Source of the DNA: Jiangella alba
Lineage (GTDB): Bacteria; Actinomycetota; Actinomycetes; Jiangellales; Jiangellaceae
Direction: 5' to 3'
DNA length: 64,000 bases
Assembly: GCF_900106035.1 (NCBI RefSeq)
Contig: NZ_FNUC01000004.1
Span: forward strand, 2,480,001 to 2,544,000
Part shown: one piece after another, positions 29,223-38,766 of the stretch
How positions within the stretch are numbered: the stretch's first letter is position 1
Layout: the number at the start of each line of letters is the position of its first letter
Made by a program: the position numbers and the translations under genes
Notes under the pieces: model-generated
Databases searched by the model: none
What the model was told of the DNA's origin: nothing
What the model saw: the letters and a program-made list of their open reading frames with translations, nothing else

Positions 29223-30494
29223 TCAGCCGGTGTGGCCGAGCTCGCCGTCGAGGCCGTCCAGGACGGCGGCGGCCTCCGCGCGCTGCGGCGAGCCGGGCGC
29301 GAGACCGTCCAGGCAGGCCCGCCAGATCTGCGCGTCGTCGCGGCCGGACGGCGACATCGCGTAGCGCCGCAGCGCCTCGCCGTCGCCCGACTGCAGCAGC
29401 ACGTTGCGCAGCCAGCCGTGCAGCCGGTAGCGCAGCGCCACGACCCCCGGCGCGGCCGACCGCGGCAGCAGGTCGCCGCGGTACAGCTCGACGGCGCCGC
29501 GGTGGTCGCCGCGGGTCAGGCGGTCGGCGACGTCCATGGCGTCGGTGCGCAGCTGCGTGCGCAGGCGGTACTGACCGGCCGGTGACAGCAGGTCGGGGAC
29601 GGCCTTGCGCAGCCGCGACATCTCCGCGCGGACGGTGACCTCGGCGGCGTCGTGCTCGTACAGCTGCCAGGCCAGCTCGCTGGCGGGCAGGCCGTCGGGC
29701 TGGTCGGCGAGCAGGAGCAGCAGCTCGGTGTGGCGCAGGCTCAGTTCGAGGTTCCGGCCCAGGTGCACGAGCAGCCCGCGCGGGCGGCCGAGCACCTCCA
29801 GGCGGCTGCCGGGCGTGGCCGTCAGCGCGCCCCCGAGCAGCCGCAGCTCGGCCTCGACCGCCGCCACGGCGGAGCGGACCAGGAACGCCGACTGCGGCGT
29901 CACCACCGACGCGCCGCCGGTGATGTCGAGGACGCCGATGATGTGCCCGGTGCGAGGGTCGCGGATGGGCGCGGCGGTGCAACTCCACGGCTGGACGGTG
30001 CGGGCGAAGTGCTCGCTGCCGAAGACCTGTACGGTGTCGCCGACCGCCAGCGCCGTGCCGATGGCGTTGGTGCCCATGGCGTCCTCGCACCAGTCGGCGC
30101 CGGCCTGCAGGTGCATGCGCTCGGCCCGCCGGCGCAGGTCGTCGTCGCCTTCGGCCCACAGGATGCGGCCACGCGCGTCGCCGACGATGACCAGCACGCC
30201 CGCGTCGGCGGCGTCGTCGACCAGCAGCCGGCGCACCACCGGCATGGCGTGCCGCAGCGGGTGGGTGGCGCGGGCCTCCGCCAGCGCGTCGTCGACCAGC
30301 GTCATGGGGGAGTCGCGGCGGTCGGGGTCGACGTGCAGGGCGGCGGAGCGGCGCCACGACTCAAGGACGACCGGCCGGACCTCGTCGTCGCCGGAGGGAT
30401 CGGACCGCAGGAAGCTCTCGTGTGCCCGGGCCGTGAGCCGCCAGCGGCTGGCCGGGTCGACGCCGTTCGGGAGCGCGAGCTGGAGGCTGGGCAC
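29223..30494 (-). CDS. GAF-domain transcriptional regulator
   Basis: A 423-residue protein. The N-terminal third begins with VLESWRRSAALHVDP, the opening of AcoR/DhaR-type regulators, and is followed by a GAF sensor domain (about 80-200: ILWAEGD...GADWCEDAMGTNAIGTALA...GSEHFARTVQPWSCTAAPI). There is no sigma-54 AAA+ domain. The C-terminal half contains a winged-helix-like segment (LRHTELLLLLADQPDGLPASELAWQLYE) instead. Relatives in actinobacteria often control aldehyde or alcohol metabolism, but no such gene is adjacent. The GTG start has AGGAGGAG upstream. A possible -10 TACTCT reads leftward at 30538-30533. Confidence 0.8.
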   Translation of the reverse strand: MPSLQLALPNGVDPASRWRLTARAHESFLRSDPSGDDEVRPVVLESWRRSAALHVDPDRRDSPMTLVDDALAEARATHPLRHAMPVVRRLLVDDAADAGVLVIVGDARGRILWAEGDDDLRRRAERMHLQAGADWCEDAMGTNAIGTALAVGDTVQVFGSEHFARTVQPWSCTAAPIRDPRTGHIIGVLDITGGASVVTPQSAFLVRSAVAAVEAELRLLGGALTATPGSRLEVLGRPRGLLVHLGRNLELSLRHTELLLLLADQPDGLPASELAWQLYEHDAAEVTVRAEMSRLRKAVPDLLSPAGQYRLRTQLRTDAMDVADRLTRGDHRGAVELYRGDLLPRSAAPGVVALRYRLHGWLRNVLLQSGDGEALRRYAMSPSGRDDAQIWRACLDGLAPGSPQRAEAAAVLDGLDGELGHTG

Positions 30495-30601
30495 GTCACT
30501 CCTCCTGGGGAGGTGGTCCGCGGGACACGCCTAGAGTAGGCCGTCCGGGCGGCGGCGGTTGGCCGAACCCCGGCGATCGGCCGGCTGTCGGACCCCCTGC
30601 A

Positions 30602-30607
30602 TAGGCT
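30602..30607 (+). promoter_or_regulatory. Putative -10 box of leaderless mshB
   Basis: TAGGCT ends six bases before the mshB ATG and no ribosome site is visible. The same box-to-start spacing recurs before several other genes in this window. Inferred. Confidence 0.4.
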
Positions 30608-30613
30608 GGGTGC

Positions 30614-31528
30614 ATGCCCGTCGACCTACCCGACCGCCGGCTGCTGCTGGTGCACGCCCACCCCGACGACGAGTCCATCGGCACCGGCGCCACCATGGCG
30701 CGCTACGCCGCCGAGGGCGCCCACGTCACGCTCGTCACCTGCACACAGGGCGAGCAGGGCGAGATCGTGCTGCCCGAGCTGGCGCACCTCGCGCCCGAGC
30801 ACGACGACACGCTCGGGCCGCACCGCGCCGGCGAGCTGGCCGACGCCATGGCGCAGCTGAAGGTCGCCGACCACCGGTTCCTGGGTGGTCCGGGCCGGTA
30901 CCGCGACTCCGGCATGGTGTGGGGCGCCGACGGCCGCCGCGCCGTGGCGCCCGACCAGCTCGACCCCCGCTCGTTCTGGGCTGCCGACCTCCGCGAGGCG
31001 GCCGACCACCTCGTCGCCGTCATCCGCGAGATCCGCCCGCAGGTGCTGGTCACCTACGACGAACACGGTGGCTACGGCCACCCCGACCACATCCAGGCGC
31101 ACCGCGTCGCCACCTATGCGCGCGACCTCGCCGCCGTCCGCTCCTACCGCCCCGACCTCGGCGCCGCCTGGGACGTCGCGAAGCTGTACTGGACGGCCAC
31201 GCCGCGGCAGGTGCTGCAGGAGGCGCTCACGGCGCTGCGCGAGCGCGGCGACGCGGGCTTCGAGAACATCGCCTCGGCCGACGACTTCGGCTACGTGGTC
31301 GACCTCGCCGACGTCGACGCCGTCATCGACGGCACCGGCCACCTCGACGCCAAGATGGCGGCCATGCGGGCGCACGCCACCCAGATCGACGTCCACTGGC
31401 CGTATTTCACGCTGTCAGACAACGTCGGGCAGCCCATCTGGGCGCAGGAGTACTTCCGGCTGGCGCACGGCCGCCGCGGCCCGGCGCCGGAGTTCGAGAC
31501 CGACCTCTTCGCCGGCGTCGTCCCGTGA
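30614..31528 (+). CDS. mshB: N-acetyl-1-D-myo-inositol-2-amino-2-deoxy-alpha-D-glucopyranoside deacetylase (mycothiol synthesis)
   Basis: A 304-residue zinc deacetylase of the LmbE/PIG-L family. AHPDDE (residues 15-20) supplies H16 and D19, and HPDHIQAH (156-163) supplies the third zinc histidine; TCTQGEQGE is the MshB-typical stretch. It removes the acetyl group from GlcNAc-inositol, the second committed step to mycothiol, the thiol buffer of actinobacteria. Mycothiol conjugate amidase (Mca) is the close alternative; the MshB assignment is favoured by length and by the following DUF6113-like gene. A GTGA overlap links it to that gene. Confidence 0.9.
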   Translation: MPVDLPDRRLLLVHAHPDDESIGTGATMARYAAEGAHVTLVTCTQGEQGEIVLPELAHLAPEHDDTLGPHRAGELADAMAQLKVADHRFLGGPGRYRDSGMVWGADGRRAVAPDQLDPRSFWAADLREAADHLVAVIREIRPQVLVTYDEHGGYGHPDHIQAHRVATYARDLAAVRSYRPDLGAAWDVAKLYWTATPRQVLQEALTALRERGDAGFENIASADDFGYVVDLADVDAVIDGTGHLDAKMAAMRAHATQIDVHWPYFTLSDNVGQPIWAQEYFRLAHGRRGPAPEFETDLFAGVVP

Positions 31529-31950
31529 CCGTCGCGCCCGGTGCGGCGCCGTCCGTGCGGCCGTCGGCGCCGCCCGGACGCCCGTCGCGGTGGGCGCGCG
31601 TGCTGTCCACGCTCGCCGTCGCCGGGCTCGGGGCGGTCGCGGTCGTCGTGGCCGTCGCCGGGGCGTTCGTGCACCGGTGGCAGAACCCGGCCGGCATCCT
31701 GCTCGCCGTCCTCGGGGCCGTCTCGCTGGCGGTGCTGGTGCGGGCGTGCGCGCGCAGCCGGGCGGGCATCGCGGTGGTGGCGGCGCTGTGGCTCGGCCCG
31801 GTCCTGTGGCTGGCCCAGACGCCGCCGGGCGAAGACCGCGTCATCCTCGGCGACGAAGCCGGCCTGGTGTTCCTGTTCGGCGGCACCACGGCGTATGCCA
31901 TTGCGCTGGGTCTCGGCGTCGGGGCGAGATCGACTCGACCATTGACGTAA
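31525..31950 (+). CDS. DUF6113-like small membrane protein
   Basis: A 141-residue protein from a GTG that overlaps the mshB stop. After a proline-rich cytoplasmic tail there are four hydrophobic helices (roughly 28-50, 55-74, 80-98 and 112-134). Such four-helix proteins regularly follow mshB in actinobacteria, but their role is not known. Translational coupling suggests a link to mycothiol or envelope function. Confidence 0.75.
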   Translation: MTVAPGAAPSVRPSAPPGRPSRWARVLSTLAVAGLGAVAVVVAVAGAFVHRWQNPAGILLAVLGAVSLAVLVRACARSRAGIAVVAALWLGPVLWLAQTPPGEDRVILGDEAGLVFLFGGTTAYAIALGLGVGARSTRPLT

Positions 31951-32014
31951 GATGCGCGAGGCAAGCCCTGACTACTGACGAATTGCGCATATTCAAACCG
32001 ATAGGTGCCCTAGC

Positions 32015-35000
32015 GTGACCGACAACCCATCTGGCCGGGGCGGCGCCGCGGCCGGTTCCACCGACCGTGGCGACGACGCCGGCGTCGAGACCGGCCTGCC
32101 CGCCGACGGGTCGGCGGCGACGTCTTCCGCAGACCCTACCGGGCCGGCCGGAAACGCATCCGCGGACCCTACGGCTGAGACGAACGGCACATCCGGCCGC
32201 CCTGCCGCGGACGACGGACGCTCCGGCGCTGCGGGCGGCGGCGGTGCTGCGCGCGCTTCGGGCGCTGGCGGCGCCTCGGGCGCTGGCGGTGCCTCGGGCG
32301 CTGGCGGTGCTGCGGGCGCCCCGGGCGCTTCGGGCGGCGGCGCGCCGGCGAGGCGCACGACCATCGCCGCCTCGGCGGCGGTGCTCGCGGAGAAGCGGGC
32401 GGCCAAGGCGCGCGCGGCGGCGGAGGCCAAGGCCGCGGCGGAGGCGGCGGCTCGGGCCGAGGCGGACGCCCGCCCGGCCGCTGGTACGCCTGGGGCCAGT
32501 GGGTCCACTGGGGCTGCTGGGTCTGCCGCCAGCCCGCGCGTGGTCGATGCCCGGCCGAGTACCTCCCGCCCCACCGGCAACGGCCACCCCTCCCCGCACA
32601 GCGACCGGCCCGCCACCGATGGTCGGCGACCTGATGACGCCCGCAGCCAGGCGGCCACTGACGGTGGGCGGCCGGGCGACGTTCGCGGCCCGTCGGCCAC
32701 CGACGGCCGGCCCACTGGCGACGACCGCCTCGCGCGCCGGCCCGGCCCGGCTCCGTCGGGCAACGCTGCGGCCCGCCCGTCCGACGTGGCGGGCGCTGGT
32801 GACCGTGGCGCGGCACGCCCGGCGAACGGTGCGGGTTCGGGCCCGGCACGTCCGGCCGGCGCGGCTGCGGCGGGGGACGGTGCGGTCCGTCCGTCCGACG
32901 TGGCGGGCGCTGGTGACCGTCGTGCGCCACGCCCCTCCGACGTCGCGGCGGCACGTTCGGCCGACCCGGCCCGGGGCGCCGAGAACGCACGTCAACCCGA
33001 GCAGCCGCCGTCCCGTGGCGCCCAGGATGCGCGCGGACCGGAGCAGGCACAGTCGCGGCAGGCGACGCCGGATGCTGCCGCGTCGCGTGGGGCCGCTGTG
33101 AGCCGCGGGCACGACGAAGCGCGCCCGGAGCAGGACGACGAGCAGCAGGGGCTGCCCACCCGGCAGCGCCCGACCTCCGCCCCGCTGGGCGCAGCGTCGC
33201 CGCAGCCGTCGATGCTGCCGCCGATCCAGAAGGAGGCCCGCGCCGCCGGCGCCATGCAGGCGCGTCCGGCCGCCGACGAAGCACGGTTCGCCGCCACGGC
33301 GCAGGCGTTCAGCGGCGCCCAGGCCGCCCGGGCCCGCGCCCGCGCCGCCGAGCAGGCCGAGTCCACCGCCGGCCCCGACCCGGCCGACCAGCGCGACAGC
33401 GCGCCGGCGAAGGGGACGGCGGCGCAGCGTCCGGCGCCTGGCCGCTCGAACGTCAAGGACCGCGACCGCAGCGGCCGGCCCCCGGTCGACCCGCGCCTGT
33501 CCGGTCCCGTGCCGACGGCCGCCGAGTCCGCCGACGGCAACGGCCAGCGTTACGAGGAGCCCCGCGTCGTCCAGGACGTGATGGCCGCCCGCGCCGCCGC
33601 TGCCGCCGGCAACGACGGCAAGCCGGCCGACGGGACCGCCGAGGCGAAGCCCGGCGCCGCCCAGAGCGGCCCCGCCGCCGCCAAGGCCGGCCCCGCCGCC
33701 CAGAGCGGCCCCGCCGTGACGCAGGACGGCGCCAGCGGCACCCAGGAGGGCGCCAACGCCGCGCAGAACGGCCCGAGCGCCACCCCGGACGGCCCCGATG
33801 CCGCCCGGAAGACCGCCGCCGCCGCCAGCGCCGCCGGCGCCGCGGGCGCCGCCGGCGCCGCGGGCGCCGCGGGCGCCGCCAGCGCCGCGCAGAGCGGGTC
33901 CGGCGCCGCCGAGAACGGTCCTGACGCCGGGCAGCAGAGCGGCGCCCAGAACGGACCCGACGCGCAGCACGAGCCGGACCCGGCGCAGAGCGGTCCCGAC
34001 GCTCCGGCAGCGGAGGACGAGGCGCCGCAGCCGACGCGCCCGCGCCCGGAGCCCGGCACCCGCGCGGCCGGCATCTACACCTCGGGCCGCGCCCCGGCCG
34101 AGGAACCGACCCAGGAGTTCGGCGCGGTCGACGCGGCGGCGACGGCAGCCGCAGCACCCGCAGCCGACCCCGACACCGTCACCCAGGAGACCGGTCCGGG
34201 CGACGCCGGCCGGTCGTCGCGGCGTCAGCAGCAGCGTTCCTTCGGGCAGGCCGCCACCGCGGCCGCGCTGCTCGACTCCAAGCGCGGCGGCGACGGCGGC
34301 GGCGAGGGCGACGACCCCACCGGCGACGACGGCGAGGGCGGCGGCCGCAGCCGGGTGAAGCTGGCCGCGCTGGTCGTGGCCGGCGTGGTCGTGGTGCTCG
34401 GCATCGGCTACGGCATCGCGTACGCGGTGGCCGGCGACTCGCTGGCCCGTGGCGCGACGGTCGCGGGCATCGACGTCGGCGGCATGACGCCGGAGGAGGC
34501 CGAGGAGGCGCTCAACGCGCAGCTGCCCGAGCTCGTCGACCAGCCGTTCCACCTGACCATCGGCGAGGAGGAGACGTCGTTCGAGGTCGTCCCGTCGGCG
34601 GCCGGCCTGACGGTCGACGTGCCGGCGACGATCGACGCGGTGCCGGGCGGCAGCGCGAACCCGCTGTCGCTGTTCCAGGCGCTGCTCGGCGGCGGCGAGA
34701 CCACCCCGGTCGCGGCCGTCGACCGCGCGACGCTGGAGGCGGCGCTGACGGAGATCGCGGCGCAGGCCGACATCGAGCCGGTGAACGGCGCCGTCGCGTT
34801 CGACGGCGGCGAGGTCGTCACCAGCGACCCGCAGGTGGGCCGCGCGGTCAACCTCGACGCCACCATCGAGCGGCTCGAGGGCGCGTTCTTCGGCGACGAG
34901 TCCACGCTGCCGATCGGCGACGTCCAGCTGGCCATCGACGAGGTCGCGCCGGCGGTCAGCGCCGACGAGGTGCAGCGGGCGGTCGCCGAGTTCGCCGAGC

Positions 35001-36097
35001 CGGCGATGTCGGCGCCCGTGACGGTCGTCGCGGGGGAAGAGAGCGTCGAGCTGCCGCCGGACCTCGTCGGGCAGGCGCTCACCATGGCGCCCGACGACGC
35101 CGGCACGCTGCAGCCCGCGCTCGACGGCGCCAAGCTGACGGAGGTCGCCCGCGACCAGTTGGCCGAGGTGGGCCAGGAGGGCCGCGACGCCACCATCACG
35201 ATCGACGGCGGCGAGCCGGTCGTCGTCCCGGCCGAGCGGGGCATGGGCATCGCGCCCGAGACGCTGAGCGCGGCGCTGCTGCCGGTGCTGACGGCCGAGG
35301 GCGACGCGCGGCAGGCCGCGGTCGAGCTGTCCGAGGTCGACCCGGAGCTGACGACCGCCGCCGCCGAGGAGCTGGGCGTCACCGAGGTGGTCGCGGAGTT
35401 CACGACGCGCTTCCCGCACGCCGACTACCGCAACGTCAACATCGGCACCGCGGCCGAGCGCATCGACAACACGCTGCTGCTGCCGGGCGACGAGTTCAGC
35501 CTCAACGGCATCGTCGGCGAGCGCACCGAGGCCAACGGCTTCACCGCCGGCACCATCATCAACGGCGGCCGGCTCGAGGAGTCGCTCGGCGGCGGCGTCT
35601 CCCAGGTGGCGACGACGACGTTCCACGCGGCCTTCCTGGCCGGCCTGGAGGACGTCGAGCACTGGCCGCACTCGATCTACTTCGACCGCTACCCGATCGG
35701 CCAGGAGGCCACGGTCGCCTGGGGCTCGAAGGACATGCGGTTCAAGAACGACACCCCGTACGGCGTCGTCGTCGACACGAGCTTCACGCCCAGCCGGTCC
35801 GGCAGTCAGGGCACGCTGAACGTGAAGATCTGGAGCACCGAGTACTTCCGGGTCGAGACCTCGGTCTCCGGCCGCTCCAACCACACGTCGCCGCAGACCA
35901 TCTACGACACGTCGGGCAACTGCTCCGCGCAGGGCGGCAGCCAGGGCTTCGACATCACGTCGTATCGCCAGGTCTGGGATCCCGACGGCACGCTCGTCAA
36001 GGACGAGGCCGACCCGTGGACCTACAACCCGAACCACCGGGTCATCTGCGGCCCGGACCCCGGCGAGGGTGACGGCGAGGGCGGCGGCGAGGACTGA
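32015..36097 (+). CDS. Very large VanW-family membrane-anchored protein with disordered N-terminus
   Basis: A 1360-residue protein with three parts. Residues 1 to ~780 are an Ala/Gly/Pro/Asp-rich low-complexity cytoplasmic region with internal repeats (RPSDVAGAGDR repeated near 250-320; QSGPAA/QNGP units near 545-660; a run of AAG triplets near 605-630). A single membrane helix follows at about 781-806 (VKLAALVVAGVVVVLGIGY). The external part has two repeats of the type seen in PG_binding_4 domains (ARGATVAGIDVGGMTPEEA onward), then a VanW domain at ~1120-1290 (NVNIGTAAERIDNTLLLPGDEFS; GGGVSQVATTTF). VanW proteins are linked to the cell wall but have no proven activity. The GTG start lacks a clear ribosome site, and the N-terminal length is far above family norm. 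Confidence 0.88.
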   Translation: MTDNPSGRGGAAAGSTDRGDDAGVETGLPADGSAATSSADPTGPAGNASADPTAETNGTSGRPAADDGRSGAAGGGGAARASGAGGASGAGGASGAGGAAGAPGASGGGAPARRTTIAASAAVLAEKRAAKARAAAEAKAAAEAAARAEADARPAAGTPGASGSTGAAGSAASPRVVDARPSTSRPTGNGHPSPHSDRPATDGRRPDDARSQAATDGGRPGDVRGPSATDGRPTGDDRLARRPGPAPSGNAAARPSDVAGAGDRGAARPANGAGSGPARPAGAAAAGDGAVRPSDVAGAGDRRAPRPSDVAAARSADPARGAENARQPEQPPSRGAQDARGPEQAQSRQATPDAAASRGAAVSRGHDEARPEQDDEQQGLPTRQRPTSAPLGAASPQPSMLPPIQKEARAAGAMQARPAADEARFAATAQAFSGAQAARARARAAEQAESTAGPDPADQRDSAPAKGTAAQRPAPGRSNVKDRDRSGRPPVDPRLSGPVPTAAESADGNGQRYEEPRVVQDVMAARAAAAAGNDGKPADGTAEAKPGAAQSGPAAAKAGPAAQSGPAVTQDGASGTQEGANAAQNGPSATPDGPDAARKTAAAASAAGAAGAAGAAGAAGAASAAQSGSGAAENGPDAGQQSGAQNGPDAQHEPDPAQSGPDAPAAEDEAPQPTRPRPEPGTRAAGIYTSGRAPAEEPTQEFGAVDAAATAAAAPAADPDTVTQETGPGDAGRSSRRQQQRSFGQAATAAALLDSKRGGDGGGEGDDPTGDDGEGGGRSRVKLAALVVAGVVVVLGIGYGIAYAVAGDSLARGATVAGIDVGGMTPEEAEEALNAQLPELVDQPFHLTIGEEETSFEVVPSAAGLTVDVPATIDAVPGGSANPLSLFQALLGGGETTPVAAVDRATLEAALTEIAAQADIEPVNGAVAFDGGEVVTSDPQVGRAVNLDATIERLEGAFFGDESTLPIGDVQLAIDEVAPAVSADEVQRAVAEFAEPAMSAPVTVVAGEESVELPPDLVGQALTMAPDDAGTLQPALDGAKLTEVARDQLAEVGQEGRDATITIDGGEPVVVPAERGMGIAPETLSAALLPVLTAEGDARQAAVELSEVDPELTTAAAEELGVTEVVAEFTTRFPHADYRNVNIGTAAERIDNTLLLPGDEFSLNGIVGERTEANGFTAGTIINGGRLEESLGGGVSQVATTTFHAAFLAGLEDVEHWPHSIYFDRYPIGQEATVAWGSKDMRFKNDTPYGVVVDTSFTPSRSGSQGTLNVKIWSTEYFRVETSVSGRSNHTSPQTIYDTSGNCSAQGGSQGFDITSYRQVWDPDGTLVKDEADPWTYNPNHRVICGPDPGEGDGEGGGED

Positions 36098-36116
36098 CGC
36101 GCGGCCACTGCCGCCC

Positions 36117-37100
36117 CTAGCGCAGCCGGCGGTAGTGGTACGCGTGGTGGTCGGCGAAACCGGCCTTGCGGTACGTCGCGCGGGCCGGCGCGTTCGGCTC
36201 GGCGACCTGCAGGTACACGTCGGTGGCGCCGAGCCGGCCGGCCCATGCCGCCAGCCCGGCGACGATGTGCCCGCCCAGGCCGCGCCGCCGGGCCTCGGGC
36301 GCGACCTCGACCGCCGTGACGCCGAGCCAGCGCCGCCCGCTCGGGGCGTCGCTGACGGCGCCGCGCGCGATCGCCAGGCGCGCGCCGTCGTCGTCGTCCA
36401 CCGACGCGAACCCCACGGAGTCGGCGTTGACGAGGACGGAGACGGCGTGCGCGGGCAGCTCGCCGCCCCGGTAGTGGTAGCCGGCCAGCCAGGCGTCGTC
36501 GGGGCGGTCGTCGACGCGGACCGGCGGCAGCCCGGCCCGCTCCGAGCCGCGCACCACCGGCACCGGCGCCACCATGACGAACGTGCGGTCCTCCAGGGCC
36601 GGCCAGCCGCGCGCGTCCAGCACCGGCCCGAGCGCCCGGCCGAGCGGCTCCGGGACCTGGAACGCCGGCGCCAGCCCGCGGGCCCGGTACCAGTCCTCGA
36701 CCTGCGCGACGGCGTCGGCCAGCGGCCGCCCGGGGTCGCCCAGCGGCAGGCAGGAGTTGGCCCGCCCGGTGAACCCGCCGGAAGCCCGCAGCAGCCACCC
36801 GTCCCGCCACTCGGTCTCCAGCGCCCGCCAGCCGAGCAGCGCGGCCGCTTCGAGGTCGCGGACGTCGCGGCGGGTCACCGTCAGCTCCGGGATCTCCTTC
36901 ACGGCGACGACGTCCGCCGCCGGCACCGTGACGACGTCGCCGCCGCGCGACGGCCGCACGCGCAGCTCGTCGTCGGTGCGCGACAGGAGCACGCCGAGCA
37001 CGTCCGTGGCGCCGAACTCGTCGCCGTGTAGGCGGTACCGAATCACGACACGCCGTCCGACCAGGGCAGACGTGTTCTGATTCGTACTGGGCTGTCTCAT
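36117..37100 (-). CDS. GNAT family N-acetyltransferase
   Basis: A 327-residue protein. The C-terminal 150 residues carry the acetyl-CoA motif VEVAPEARRRGLGGHI and the closing AEPNAPARATYRKAGF of GNAT enzymes. The N-terminal ~80 residues form a separate beta-rich segment (RRVVIRYRLHG...GVLLSRTDDELRV...VAVKEIPE) often fused to such acetyltransferases in actinobacteria. The ATG at 37100 has AAGG seven bases upstream and is preferred over the GTG at 37118, which would place that site inside the gene. It is divergent from the ferredoxin gene; the substrate is unknown. Confidence 0.85.
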   Translation of the reverse strand: MRQPSTNQNTSALVGRRVVIRYRLHGDEFGATDVLGVLLSRTDDELRVRPSRGGDVVTVPAADVVAVKEIPELTVTRRDVRDLEAAALLGWRALETEWRDGWLLRASGGFTGRANSCLPLGDPGRPLADAVAQVEDWYRARGLAPAFQVPEPLGRALGPVLDARGWPALEDRTFVMVAPVPVVRGSERAGLPPVRVDDRPDDAWLAGYHYRGGELPAHAVSVLVNADSVGFASVDDDDGARLAIARGAVSDAPSGRRWLGVTAVEVAPEARRRGLGGHIVAGLAAWAGRLGATDVYLQVAEPNAPARATYRKAGFADHHAYHYRRLR

Positions 37101-37213
37101 AGGCTGACCTTGGTGCACGATGGAATCCGGGCACCCGCGATACTAGGGCTGAGAACGACAGACCGGCCGCACCGGTGGGCACCGAAGCGGCTTGCGATAG
37201 GGAGGACACCGCC

Positions 37214-37543
37214 GTGACGTACGTCATCGCGCAGCCTTGCGTCGACCTCAAGGACCTCGCTTGCGTCGAGGAGTGTCCGGTCGACTGCATCTACGAGGGC
37301 GAGCGGATGCTCTACATCCACCCGGATGAGTGCGTCGACTGCGGTGCGTGCGAACCGGTCTGCCCGGTCGAGGCGATCTTCTACGAGGACGACGTCCCCG
37401 GCGAGTGGAAGAGCTACTACACCGCCAACGTCGAGTTCTTCGACGACCTCGGCTCCCCGGGCGGCGCGGCCAAGCTGGGCGCCATCCCCAAGGACCACGC
37501 GCTGATCGCCGCACTGCCGCCGCAGGAGCACGAGGAGTCCTGA
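37214..37543 (+). CDS. fdxA: Seven-iron ferredoxin (3Fe-4S/4Fe-4S)
   Basis: A 109-residue FdxA-type ferredoxin starting at GTG 37214, with GGGAGGAC just upstream. C9, C17 and C50 fit the [3Fe-4S] site, and C21, C40, C43 and C46 fit the [4Fe-4S] site; C25 is the extra conserved cysteine. It carries low-potential electrons in the cytoplasm; in actinobacteria it serves partners such as cytochromes P450 and oxidoreductases. It is followed after five bases by dapC, an association seen across actinobacteria. Confidence 0.95.
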   Translation: MTYVIAQPCVDLKDLACVEECPVDCIYEGERMLYIHPDECVDCGACEPVCPVEAIFYEDDVPGEWKSYYTANVEFFDDLGSPGGAAKLGAIPKDHALIAALPPQEHEES

Positions 37544-37548
37544 GCCCG

Positions 37549-38643
37549 GTGCCACAGCGTCTCCAGCTGCCCGACTTCCCCTGGGACGCGCTGGTCCCGT
37601 ACGGCGAGCGGGCGGCCGCACACCCCGACGGCATCGTCGACCTCTCGGTCGGCACGCCGGTCGATCCCACGCCCGAGGTCGTCCGCCGCGCGCTCGCCGC
37701 GGCGGCGGACGCACCTGGGTACCCGACGACGCTGGGTACGCCCGCGCTGCGCGAGGCGGCGGTGCGCTGGCTCGGCCGGCGGGCGGGCGCGCAGGGCCTC
37801 GACCCCGGCGCCGTCATCCCGGCCATCGGCTCGAAGGAGCTGGTGGCGTGGCTGCCGACGCTGCTCGGGCTGGGCCCCGGCGACACCGTCGTGTTCCCGG
37901 AACTGGCCTACCCGACGTACGACATCGGCGCCCGGCTGGCCGGGGCCGACCCCGTCGCCAGCGACTCCGTCACCGCACTCGGCCCGCGCCGGGTCGCGCT
38001 GATCTGGGTGAACTCGCCGGCCAACCCGCACGGCCGGGTGCTGCCGGCGGCGCACCTCGCCAAGGTGGTCGACTGGGCCCGCGAGCGCGGCGCCGTCGTC
38101 GCGTCCGACGAGTGCTACCTCGAACTGGGCTGGGAGGAGCGGCCGGTCTCCATCCTCGACCCGGCCGTCAACGGCGGCTCGCTCGACGGCCTGCTGGCCG
38201 TGCACTCGCTGTCGAAGCGGTCCAACCTGGCCGGCTACCGCGCCGGCTTCATGGCCGGCGACCCCGCGCTGGTGCGTCAGGTGCTCGCGGTGCGCAAGCA
38301 CGCCGGGTTCATGGTGCCGACGCCCGTCCAGGCGGCCATGGTCGCCGCCCTCGACGACGACGCCCACGTCGACGAGCAGCGCGAACGCTACGCGCGGCGA
38401 CGCGACCTGCTGCGCTCGGCGCTGGTCGAGGCCGGGTTCCGCATCGACCACTCGACCGCCGGCCTGTACCTGTGGGCCACCCGCGACGAACCGTGCTGGG
38501 ACACCGTCGGCTGGCTGGCCGATCGCGGCATCCTCGCCGCTCCGGGCGCGTTCTACGGCCCCGCCGGCGGCTCGCACGTTCGCATCGCGCTGACCGCCAC
38601 GGATGAGCGGGTCGACGCCGCCGCCAAGCGCCTCGCGGCGTGA
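37549..38643 (+). CDS. dapC: N-succinyldiaminopimelate aminotransferase
   Basis: A 364-residue fold-type I PLP enzyme. K223 in HSLSKRSNLAGYRAGF is the expected Schiff-base lysine, NSPANPHG (155-162) is the aspartate-aminotransferase-family asparagine motif, and SDECY is the PLP ring contact. It transfers an amino group to N-succinyl-2-amino-6-ketopimelate in the lysine/diaminopimelate pathway. The GTG start lies five bases past the fdxA stop, with GAGGAG inside the fdxA end. Assignment as DapC rather than another aminotransferase rests on its fdxA neighbour and the nearby dapD and dapE. Confidence 0.9.
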   Translation: MPQRLQLPDFPWDALVPYGERAAAHPDGIVDLSVGTPVDPTPEVVRRALAAAADAPGYPTTLGTPALREAAVRWLGRRAGAQGLDPGAVIPAIGSKELVAWLPTLLGLGPGDTVVFPELAYPTYDIGARLAGADPVASDSVTALGPRRVALIWVNSPANPHGRVLPAAHLAKVVDWARERGAVVASDECYLELGWEERPVSILDPAVNGGSLDGLLAVHSLSKRSNLAGYRAGFMAGDPALVRQVLAVRKHAGFMVPTPVQAAMVAALDDDAHVDEQRERYARRRDLLRSALVEAGFRIDHSTAGLYLWATRDEPCWDTVGWLADRGILAAPGAFYGPAGGSHVRIALTATDERVDAAAKRLAA

Positions 38644-38679
38644 CCAGCGCCGTCGGGCACCTGCCATAGCGGCCGTGCG

Positions 38680-38733
38680 CCTTTGCAATGAGCACCACTA
38701 CGCACCGGTGCGTATCGGTGCTCATTGCAAAGG
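38680..38733. repeat. 54-bp near-perfect palindrome between convergent genes
   Basis: Two 27-base arms match at 25 of 27 positions with no loop. The outer 17 bases on each side (starting CCTTTGCAATGAGCACC) pair perfectly, and the centre is ACGCACCGGTGCGT. It lies between the dapC stop and the stop of the metallopeptidase-like gene, so it can serve as a bidirectional terminator. The length and sequence are unusual for a simple terminator. Confidence 0.8.
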
Positions 38734-38766
38734 GAGCCGGACAGGCGCAGCAGAGGTGGGCCCGGA

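Noticed and set aside
31841..36037. 1398-codon open frame on the minus strand opposite the VanW gene
   Set aside because: It mirrors the codon bias of the plus-strand gene, is a monotonous Arg/Gly/Ala-rich translation without any domain, and would overlap several real genes.
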